DNA of 7,457 bases, from the NCBI GenBank assembly GCA_014379885.1, contig JACMKW010000488.1:1-7457 (forward strand), given 5' to 3'. Below are positions 1-5,435 of the stretch, piece after piece (the first letter of the stretch is position 1; the number at the start of each line of letters is the position of its first letter). A program made the translations under genes and the position numbers. The notes under the pieces were generated by a model that did not search any database, was not told where the DNA came from, and saw only the letters and a list, made by a program, of their open reading frames with translations. Source of the DNA: Rhizobacter sp. Its GTDB lineage: Bacteria > Pseudomonadota > Gammaproteobacteria > Burkholderiales > Burkholderiaceae.

Positions 1-1589
1 CCGCCAAGGGTTATGAAAGCTGGGTCGCCAGCATGCTCAAGCGCACCGGGCGCTTTCTGGTGATCTTCGTGGCCATCACCGCGGTGGTGGGCCTGCTGTA
101 CAACCGCCTGCCCGCGTCCTTCCTGCCCAACGAAGACCAGGGCTACCTGATCGCCAACGTGCAGTTGCCCCCGGGCGCCACGCAAGAGCGCACGCTCGCG
201 GTGATGCAAAAGGTGGAAGGTTTCATGCTCAAGCAGCCCGAGGTCGACAAGATGGTGAGCGTGCTGGGCTTCAGCTTCTCGGGGCAGGGGCAGAACGCGG
301 CGCTGGCTTTCGTCACGCTCAAACCCTGGGGTGAACGCAAGGGCGCCGAGCACTCGGCGCAGGCGGTGGCAGGCCGCGCCTTCGGTGCGTTGATGGGCGT
401 GCGCGATGCCTTCATCTTCGCGCTGAGCCCGCCGGCCATTCCGGAGTTGGGCACGGCCACCGGTTTCACCTTCCGTTTGCAAGACCGCGGCAGCAACGGT
501 CACGCCGCGCTGCTGGCGGCGCGCAACCAGATGCTGGGCATGGCGGCGCAGAGCAAGGTGCTGGCGGGTGTGCGGCCTGATGGCCTGGAAGACGCGCCGC
601 AGTTGCAGATCGACATCGACCGCGACCGTGCTGCCGCCTTGGGTGTGTCTTTCGACAGCATCAACGCAACCTTCTCCACCGCGCTGGGGTCGACCTACGT
701 GAACGACTTCCCGAACGCCGGCCGGCTGCAGCGTGTGGTGGTGCAAGCCGACGCGCCCGCGCGCATGCAACCCGAAGACCTGCTGAAGATCAACGTGCTC
801 AATGCACAAGGCAAGCTGGTGCCGCTGTCGGCCGTGGCCACCACCAAGTGGATCACCGGGCCGATGCAGACCATCCGCTACAACGGCTACCCGACCATGC
901 GCCTGGCAGGGGACGCCGCACCGGGCTTCAGCACCGGCGACGCGATGAACGAGATGGAGCGCCTGGCCGGCCAACTGCCCGCGGGCTTTGCCTTCGAATG
1001 GACAGGCCAGTCGCGTGAAGAGCGGCTTGCCGGTTCGCAGGCGCTGATCCTCGTCGCCTTCTCGCTGCTGGCCGTGTTCTTGTGCCTGGCGGCGCTGTAC
1101 GAGAGCTGGTCGATTCCGGCCTCGGTGCTGCTGGTGGTGCCGCTGGGCATTCTGGGCGTGGTGCTGGCGGCCACGATGCGCGGCTTGCCGAACGATGTGT
1201 TCTTCAAGGTGGGGTTGATCGCGGTGATCGGGCTGTCGGCCAAGAACGCGATCCTGATCATCGAGTTCGCGAAAGACCTGCATGCACAAGGCAAGGGCCT
1301 GATCGAGGCCACGCTCGAAGCTTGCCACCTCCGCTTCCGCCCGATTTTGATGACTTCGTTTGCGTTCATCCTGGGCGTGTTGCCATTGGCTTTGTCCAGC
1401 GGCGCCGGCTCGGCCAGCCAGCGTGCCATCGGCACCGGCGTGGTGGGCGGCATGCTCAGCGCCACGGTGCTCGCGGTGTTCTTCGTGCCGGTGTTCTTTG
1501 TCGCCGTGCGCAAGATCTTCAAGGGCAGCGAACGGCAACGGCAGATGTATGCCCACGAACTTGAGAAGAAAGGACCGCAGCATGACTAA
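1..1589 (+). CDS. RND (HAE1/AcrB-type) multidrug efflux transporter, C-terminal half (5' truncated by window edge)
   Basis: This is the inner-membrane, proton-driven pump of a tripartite efflux system. The frame is open from base 3 through the Met at 33, and the residues before that Met continue the family sequence (YESWVASMLKRTGRFL), so the gene starts outside the window. Residues are numbered from that Met. It resembles E. coli AcrB from about residue 530 to the end: TM7 (about 8-25), FLPNEDQG (30-37), porter-domain switch loop GFSFSGQG (79-86), ELGTATGF (138-145), docking-domain segment YVNDF (222-226), then TM8-TM12 from about 336 to 492. Proton-relay residues of TM10/TM11 are present: Lys404 in GLSAKNA (AcrB Lys940), Arg434 (Arg971) and Thr441 (Thr978). 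The TM4 Asp pair lies outside the window. Drug-pocket Phe80, Phe82 and Phe93 match AcrB 615, 617 and 628, while the Phe610 position is Val75. It ends in TAA, overlapping the next gene by 8 bp. AcrB, MexB and BpeB are all close in type; the exact orthologue and substrates cannot be decided here. Confidence 0.96.
   Translation, partial: AKGYESWVASMLKRTGRFLVIFVAITAVVGLLYNRLPASFLPNEDQGYLIANVQLPPGATQERTLAVMQKVEGFMLKQPEVDKMVSVLGFSFSGQGQNAALAFVTLKPWGERKGAEHSAQAVAGRAFGALMGVRDAFIFALSPPAIPELGTATGFTFRLQDRGSNGHAALLAARNQMLGMAAQSKVLAGVRPDGLEDAPQLQIDIDRDRAAALGVSFDSINATFSTALGSTYVNDFPNAGRLQRVVVQADAPARMQPEDLLKINVLNAQGKLVPLSAVATTKWITGPMQTIRYNGYPTMRLAGDAAPGFSTGDAMNEMERLAGQLPAGFAFEWTGQSREERLAGSQALILVAFSLLAVFLCLAALYESWSIPASVLLVVPLGILGVVLAATMRGLPNDVFFKVGLIAVIGLSAKNAILIIEFAKDLHAQGKGLIEATLEACHLRFRPILMTSFAFILGVLPLALSSGAGSASQRAIGTGVVGGMLSATVLAVFFVPVFFVAVRKIFKGSERQRQMYAHELEKKGPQHD
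1571..1574 (+). promoter_or_regulatory. Ribosome binding site of the outer-membrane channel gene
   Basis: AGGA lies within a purine run (AAGAAAGGA), 7 nt before the ATG at 1582. It sits inside the last codons of the RND pump gene. It decides the start of the channel gene, because the reading frame itself stays open well upstream of this ATG. Confidence 0.7.
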
Positions 1590-2985
1590 AACGGCGACCA
1601 AGCGCTTGTGGACCCTCACGGCCGCGCTTGCGCTGGTCGGTTGCACCAGCCTTGCCCCCAAGTACGAACGCCCCGCCGCCCCAGTGGCGGCAGCGTTCAC
1701 GGGCGAGGCCAACACGGCGGCCAACACAGCGGCCAGCATCGAATGGCAGCGCTACTTTGTCGACGAACGGCTCAAGCGCCTGATCGACGTGGCGCTCAAG
1801 AACAACCGCGACCTGCGTGTGGCCGTACTCAACATCGAACAGGCGCGCGCCACCTACGGCGTGCGTCGTGCCGACCAATGGCCCACGGTGGGCCTGGGCG
1901 CTGCCGCCCAGCGCGGCCCATCGCAGATCACCGGCAACATCACCACGCTGTACACCGTGGGCCTGCAAGTCACCGCCTACGAGGTCGATTTGTTTGGCCG
2001 CGTGCGCAGCCTGAGCGACGCCGCGCTGGCGCAGTACCTGGGCACTGAAGAAGGCCGCAAGGCGGCTCAGATCAGCCTGATCTCCAGCGTGGCCAACACC
2101 TACCTCAACCTGATTGCCGACGACGAGCTGCTGGGCTTGACCGGCGAAACACTGAAAACGCGCGAAGAGTCGCTCAAGCTGTCCAAGCTCAAGTTCGACA
2201 ACGGCGCGGCCTCCGAGCTCGACTACCGGCAAAGCGAATCGCTGCTAGAAGCCGCGCGTGTCACCCTGGCGCAGCTCACGCGCCAGCGTGCCATCGATGA
2301 AAACGCCCTCGTGCTGCTGCTCGGCCAAGGCGTGCCCACCGACCTGCCACCGCCGCTGGCGATGAGCGAGCAGCGCCTGGCCACCGACCTGCCAGCCGGC
2401 CTGCCCTCCGATACGCTGGCGCGCCGACCCGATGTGCGCCAGGCCGAGCAGCAGCTCATCGCCGCCAACGCCAACATCGGCGCGGCGCGGGCCAATTTCT
2501 TCCCGCGCATCAGCCTGACCGCAAGTGCGGGCACGGCGAGCACCGAACTGAGCGGCCTGTTCAAGAGCGGCACGGCGGCCTGGACCTTCGCACCGCAGAT
2601 CGTGCTGCCGATCTTCGATGCCGGGCGCAACAAGGCCAACCTCGATGTCGCCAATGTCAACCGGGACATCGCGGTCGCTCAGTACGAAAAATCCATCCAG
2701 AGCGCCTTCCGCGAAGTGCAGGACGCACTGGCCGGCCGCGCCACGCTGGGTGAGCAGGCACGTGCCCAGTTGGCGCAAGCCAACGCCGAGCAGATTCGCT
2801 TCAAGCTGGCGGACCTGCGCTACAAGAACGGTGCATCGAGCTACCTCGACGTGCTGGACGCACAGCGCTCGCTGTTCGCCTCACAACAAGCGGTGGTGCA
2901 GGTGCAGGCAGCGCAGGTGCAGAACCTGGTCACGCTCTACAAGGTGCTGGGCGGCGGTTGGAGTGAGCCGCCCCAGCCGAAATAG
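1582..2985 (+). CDS. Outer-membrane efflux channel lipoprotein, OprM/NodT family
   Basis: This 467-aa protein is the TolC-like exit duct that completes the RND pump encoded just upstream. The ATG at 1582 is chosen because it has an AGGA ribosome site and starts a clear lipoprotein signal: positive MTKTATKR, a hydrophobic core, and lipobox LVGC with Cys21 as the lipidated residue. Thr at +2 fits outer-membrane sorting. After the family-typical start (CTSLAPKYERP) come two outer-membrane-efflux-protein repeats, roughly residues 60-250 and 275-460, each expected to give one beta-hairpin and long alpha-helices. The first carries YEVDLFGRVR; the second carries the NodT signature LPSDTLARRPDVRQAEQQL followed by IGAARANFFPRISL. 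Length is normal for the family (about 460-500 aa). Start and upstream stop overlap by 8 bp, so the two are probably one operon with coupled translation. A small duplication (NTAANTAA, residues 44-51) lies in the linker after the lipid anchor. OprM, OprN, TtgC and CusC are family relatives; which is the true orthologue is not decidable. Confidence 0.96.
   Translation: MTKTATKRLWTLTAALALVGCTSLAPKYERPAAPVAAAFTGEANTAANTAASIEWQRYFVDERLKRLIDVALKNNRDLRVAVLNIEQARATYGVRRADQWPTVGLGAAAQRGPSQITGNITTLYTVGLQVTAYEVDLFGRVRSLSDAALAQYLGTEEGRKAAQISLISSVANTYLNLIADDELLGLTGETLKTREESLKLSKLKFDNGAASELDYRQSESLLEAARVTLAQLTRQRAIDENALVLLLGQGVPTDLPPPLAMSEQRLATDLPAGLPSDTLARRPDVRQAEQQLIAANANIGAARANFFPRISLTASAGTASTELSGLFKSGTAAWTFAPQIVLPIFDAGRNKANLDVANVNRDIAVAQYEKSIQSAFREVQDALAGRATLGEQARAQLAQANAEQIRFKLADLRYKNGASSYLDVLDAQRSLFASQQAVVQVQAAQVQNLVTLYKVLGGGWSEPPQPK
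1708..1731 (+). repeat. In-frame 12-bp tandem duplication in the channel lipoprotein gene
   Basis: Two adjacent 12-bp units, GCCAACACGGCG and GCCAACACAGCG, differ at one base. They are in frame and encode Ala-Asn-Thr-Ala twice (residues 43-50). The next six bases (GCCAGC) begin like a third unit. The repeat lies in the flexible linker between lipidated Cys21 and the first efflux repeat, where length change should be tolerated. Confidence 0.8.
2949..2973 (+). other. GC-rich hairpin at the 3' end of the channel gene
   Basis: GGGCGGC (2949-2955) and GCCGCCC (2967-2973) form a perfect 7-bp stem with an 11-nt loop, ending ten bases before the channel gene's stop codon. No T-tract follows on the plus strand, so it is not a standard intrinsic terminator. 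It could protect the mRNA 3' end or pause polymerase, or it may simply reflect Gly/Pro codons in GC-rich DNA. Confidence 0.3.
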
Positions 2986-3006
2986 GGTGGCCGGCGAACC
3001 AGACCG

Positions 3007-3033
3007 CCCGTTCAGCCATACACCCGTTCAGCC
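3007..3033. repeat. 11-bp direct repeat at the convergent gene junction
   Basis: CCCGTTCAGCC occurs at 3007-3017 and again at 3023-3033, a 16-bp period. The first copy is in the 42-bp spacer between the convergent channel and arginase-like genes. The second spans the stop codon of the arginase-like gene (TGA on the minus strand, 3028-3030). It may be a local duplication that reset the 3' end of that gene. No protein-binding role can be inferred. Confidence 0.6.
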
Positions 3034-3969
3034 TTGTGCCTGGGCTGCGCCGCGCGAAGGCGCACCCGGCGCCCGCACTCCCAACGCCTCGACCAACACA
3101 TGGGTCAGGCCGCGACCCGCGCTTCCGTCTGCGTCCAGCGCGGGGTTGTAGATGGTGACTTCCATGCCCACTGCCCGGCCGCTGGCCAACGCCGTCTGCA
3201 AGGCCTTCGCCAACTCTTGCAGCGACAGCCCGCCCGGCAGGCGGTAGTCAACCGCGGGCATCACCGCATCGTCGAGACAATCAGCGTCGAGGTGGATGAA
3301 AAACCCGTCCAGCTCGTCGCGGCTCAGGTGGGCGACTGCCTGCCGCGCGGCTTCGTCTACGCCGAGGCGGCGCACCGTGTCGAGATCAAAGGTGCGGATG
3401 TCCGGCGGCAGCGGTTGGCTGCCGTATTCGGCCTGTTCTGCGGCGTCGCGGAAGCCGAAGATGACCGTGTCAACTTCGCGCACCAAGGGACGGCGGCCCT
3501 CGATATCAGTCAGCAGGGCTGGGCCATGCCCGGTGGCGAAGGCCAAGTCCATCGAAGCGGCTTCGCCATTCGGGTTGATCTCGGGCTGGTAGAAATCGGC
3601 ATGCCCGTCAATGAACAACAGGCCGTAACGGCCCTTGCGCCGCAGGGCGAGCAAGGGGCCGAGCACGATCGAACAATCGCCACCCAGGATCAGCGGGAAA
3701 CCTCCCCCATCGAGAACGCCTGCCACGGCGTCGGCGAGGCGCGGCGTCCACTGGGCGATCGCCTGGGCGTTCAGCGTCAGGGTTTGCGCATCGCGCACTG
3801 GGTTGTAGGGCGGCGTGTCCAGGCACGCGACCACCTCGGCCTGCAGACTTTGCGCCAGGCCTTCCTGCAGCAGCCGCTGCGAGAGCCGTTCGACACCCGT
3901 GGGCTTGAGGCCCAGCACCGATGCGGCTTCGATGATGAGGTAGGGGCGGCCTTCGTCGAAATGGGGCAT
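3028..3969 (-). CDS. Arginase/agmatinase/formiminoglutamase-superfamily (ureohydrolase) enzyme
   Basis: This 313-aa protein belongs to the ureohydrolase superfamily, binuclear-metal enzymes that hydrolyse guanidino or formimino compounds such as arginine, agmatine or formiminoglutamate. The ATG at 3969 is chosen because AGGAG (3976-3980) lies 6 nt before it and the protein then starts directly at MPHFDEGRPYLI; the frame upstream of it overlaps the preceding gene and has no family sequence. Metal-site motifs in order: GGDCS (96-100), DGHAD (121-125), TGHGP (147-151), HLDADCLDD (226-234) and MEVTIYNP (269-276). By family alignment the ligands would be Cys99, Asp121, His123, Asp125, Asp228 and Asp230, with His148 and Glu270 in the active site. 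The first ligand is normally His (GGDH), so Cys99 is unusual, though I recall GGDC variants in this superfamily. No signal peptide is seen, so it should be cytosolic. It lies 40 bp downstream of the hydrolase lipoprotein gene on the same strand and is probably co-transcribed. Substrate cannot be assigned from motifs; agmatinase, formimidoylglutamase and other guanidine hydrolases are all possible. Confidence 0.92.
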   Translation of the reverse strand: MPHFDEGRPYLIIEAASVLGLKPTGVERLSQRLLQEGLAQSLQAEVVACLDTPPYNPVRDAQTLTLNAQAIAQWTPRLADAVAGVLDGGGFPLILGGDCSIVLGPLLALRRKGRYGLLFIDGHADFYQPEINPNGEAASMDLAFATGHGPALLTDIEGRRPLVREVDTVIFGFRDAAEQAEYGSQPLPPDIRTFDLDTVRRLGVDEAARQAVAHLSRDELDGFFIHLDADCLDDAVMPAVDYRLPGGLSLQELAKALQTALASGRAVGMEVTIYNPALDADGSAGRGLTHVLVEALGVRAPGAPSRGAAQAQG

Positions 3970-3975
3970 GGTGTT

Positions 3976-3980
3976 CTCCT
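3976..3980 (-). promoter_or_regulatory. Ribosome binding site of the arginase-like gene
   Basis: On the minus strand AGGAG (within GAGGAGAACACC) ends 6 nt before the ATG at 3969. It is the best ribosome site in the minus-strand block and fixes the start of the arginase-like gene. It lies in the 40-bp spacer after the hydrolase gene's stop codon. Confidence 0.8.
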
Positions 3981-4009
3981 CGGGGGCCAGGGCCTGGGCT
4001 CGATGCTCG

Positions 4010-5017
4010 TCAGCGCCGAGCGCCATCACGAGACCGGTCAGCGCTCTGGTAAATCTGGGACAGCGCGGCACTGAACGCTGCCGCCTGTTGCGCCGGGGTG
4101 GGGCGGATCACGCCCTCGGCTTGCAAGACAGCGATCAGCTTGGTGGGCGCCACCCGCTTGTCGCCCACGATCTCGACATGCCCGGCGTTCACCAGCACAC
4201 GCCGCACCCGGGTGTCGGCGTCAACGATGGGAATGTTCTGCTCGGCGAGCGAAAAAATGTCGTCGCTCTCCACACAGCGACCTTGCTCTTCGCGTCGGCA
4301 GGTGTTGCGCTCGTCGGTGTCGATCTTCAGGTGCTCGGCCACACGGGGAGCGAGTTTCCCGGGCTGCAAGATGAAGCGCGACGAGTAGGTGATGTCGGTC
4401 CACTTCGGGCCGGTGACGGCGTAGCAGCTGAGCGGGAGCAGCCCGAGCGTGAGCGGGTACAGCCAGGTCTTGCCGCAGGTGCGCGCCGACTCGATGCCGG
4501 CGAACGGGCCCGACACCGTGACCAGACGCAACTCCACCGATGGCGCCGGAAAAGGCGTGGGCAAGGATTCGGTGAACGACTTGCGGGCCACCAGCGCGCC
4601 CTGGCTGTGGCCGATCACGGTGATCTGCGGCACACGCGTGGCATCGGCGAGTTGCTTGAGGGCCTGCCTGAGCAGGGCGGCGCTGTCGGTGAGCTTGGCG
4701 CGGTCGTCGTAGGTAAAACACGCCGACTGCTGACCATGAAAGGCCATCACCTGGGCCAGGCCGCGAAACTGCCCCGACGAGCCAAAGCAGCCATGCACCA
4801 GCACGTTCACCGGCTGGCTTGCATCGAGGTGCAGGGTTCGATCGACGTTGTCGGTGCAGGGGCCCAGGCCGTTGATGCTCATGCTGGTGTTGGGCGGTGG
4901 CACCCGGCCGGGGTTGAGATCGAGTGCCACGATGCCGTCAGGCGTGGCGCAACCACCGAAACACATAAACAGACACGCGAGCGGGGCCACGAGCAAGAGA
5001 CTGGCGATGCGTTTCAT
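4010..5017 (-). CDS. Alpha/beta-hydrolase-fold lipoprotein (putative esterase/lipase)
   Basis: This 335-aa predicted envelope lipoprotein has a serine-hydrolase fold. From the ATG at 5017 it begins MKRIASLLLV, a standard signal peptide, ending at FGGC with Cys23 the likely lipid site; Phe at -3 is atypical. A TTG at 5032 is an in-frame alternative start, but neither start has a good ribosome site and the ATG gives the cleaner signal. The hydrolase core shows NVLVHGCFGS (71-80, strand plus oxyanion HG), nucleophile elbow GHSQG (136-140, Ser138), SGPFAG (169-174), and a late His280 in NAGH as the probable catalytic His. Asp266 and Asp268 are candidates for the acid. Seven Cys follow the lipid Cys (54, 77, 100, 181, 198, 240, 248), fitting disulphides in the periplasm. 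I do not recognise a named family; lipase, esterase or acyltransferase activity are all possible. The gene is 112 bp downstream of the 101-aa gene and 40 bp upstream of the arginase-like gene, so it may head a two-gene operon. Confidence 0.85.
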   Translation of the reverse strand: MKRIASLLLVAPLACLFMCFGGCATPDGIVALDLNPGRVPPPNTSMSINGLGPCTDNVDRTLHLDASQPVNVLVHGCFGSSGQFRGLAQVMAFHGQQSACFTYDDRAKLTDSAALLRQALKQLADATRVPQITVIGHSQGALVARKSFTESLPTPFPAPSVELRLVTVSGPFAGIESARTCGKTWLYPLTLGLLPLSCYAVTGPKWTDITYSSRFILQPGKLAPRVAEHLKIDTDERNTCRREEQGRCVESDDIFSLAEQNIPIVDADTRVRRVLVNAGHVEIVGDKRVAPTKLIAVLQAEGVIRPTPAQQAAAFSAALSQIYQSADRSRDGARR

Positions 5018-5129
5018 GTCCGGGGCCCGCAATGTTGATTCGCACAGGAGGGAGAACGAATACTACGGACAGAGTGCCGCCGCGCGACTCATCTCCCTGT
5101 CACCGAAGTGCCTCTTGATCACACGCTTG
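5018..5129 (-). other. 112-bp intergenic spacer, possible promoter region without a recognisable box
   Basis: This is the only gap above 50 bp in the minus-strand block. It is where a promoter for the hydrolase/arginase-like pair would be expected. I searched for -35/-10 and sigma-54 elements and found only a weak TAGTAT on the minus strand with no partner -35 box, and no hairpin with a T-tract. Nothing more specific can be supported. Confidence 0.35.
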
Positions 5130-5435
5130 TCAGCGCACCGCCCGCAGGCGCCGGTTGAGCATGAACTCGCTGTGGTGCAGCTGGTTCACCGACATCAGGC
5201 GGCCACTGGCAAGCAGGTCGAAATCGGCGTTCAAGAAATCGGCGGCAATGCTGGGGCGGTAGTAGTAAACGATGTCGGACTTGAGCTGCCCGCTGCGGTC
5301 GCTCACCACCCGGTGAATGCAGCTGTGGCCCTCGGCCGAGCCCTCCCCGTGCAGCAGGTGCACGCGCAGCTCGGTGCCGTCGGCCTGTTCGGCGTGGTGC
5401 TGGCGCACGACGGTAGCGTCTTGGTAACCGCTCAT
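5130..5435 (-). CDS. Small protein of unknown function, translationally coupled to the DUF349 gene
   Basis: This 101-aa protein (MSGYQDATVVRQHHAEQ...) matches no family I recognise. The ATG at 5435 overlaps the stop codon of the preceding DUF349 gene as ATGA, which is the main reason for this start even though the frame stays open further upstream; the ribosome site is weak (GGGCGGGG), as is common for coupled starts. The sequence is hydrophilic and His-rich (His13, 14, 26, 29, 37, 41, 87, 88) with one Cys39. Its middle, KSDIVYYYRPSIAADFLNADFDLLASG (split here as residues 52-78), has alternating hydrophobic and aromatic residues that suggest beta strands followed by helix. There is no signal peptide or membrane segment, so it is probably cytosolic. 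Codon use matches its neighbours. The tight overlap suggests that it works with, or is dosed with, the DUF349 protein. That it is a real gene is likely; its function is unknown. Confidence 0.75.
   Translation of the reverse strand: MSGYQDATVVRQHHAEQADGTELRVHLLHGEGSAEGHSCIHRVVSDRSGQLKSDIVYYYRPSIAADFLNADFDLLASGRLMSVNQLHHSEFMLNRRLRAVR

Noticed and set aside
887..1522. 211-codon minus-strand open frame opposite the RND pump
   Set aside because: The plus strand there is a near-continuous match to AcrB-type sequence; the reverse frame is a by-product of codon bias.
2949..2973. Intrinsic terminator for the efflux operon
   Set aside because: The stem is good, but it lies inside the coding sequence and is followed by CCAGCCGAAATAGGG rather than a T-run, so it is listed only as a hairpin.
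4010..4071. Longer arginase-like protein starting upstream near 4071
   Set aside because: The extra 34 residues have no family similarity and overlap the hydrolase gene's end, whereas the ATG at 3969 has an AGGAG site at good spacing.
3034..4074. 346-codon open frame on the plus strand exactly opposite the arginase-like gene
   Set aside because: It mirrors the real gene, its protein has no family motif and an odd Gln/Arg/Gly composition, and such antisense frames are expected in GC-rich DNA. The minus-strand product has full metal-site motifs.
3968..5038. 356-codon plus-strand open frame opposite the hydrolase gene
   Set aside because: It has no signal peptide or motif, while the opposite strand encodes a signal peptide and a GHSQG elbow. 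It is a shadow frame.
5046..5053. Strong AGGAGGGA ribosome-site-like sequence on the plus strand
   Set aside because: No ATG, GTG or TTG follows at a usable distance, and no plausible plus-strand gene lies downstream.
5018..5129. Possible sigma-70 or sigma-54 promoter for the hydrolase gene
   Set aside because: TAGTAT on the minus strand has no matching -35 at 16-18 bp, and a GGCAC element has no GC partner at the sigma-54 spacing.
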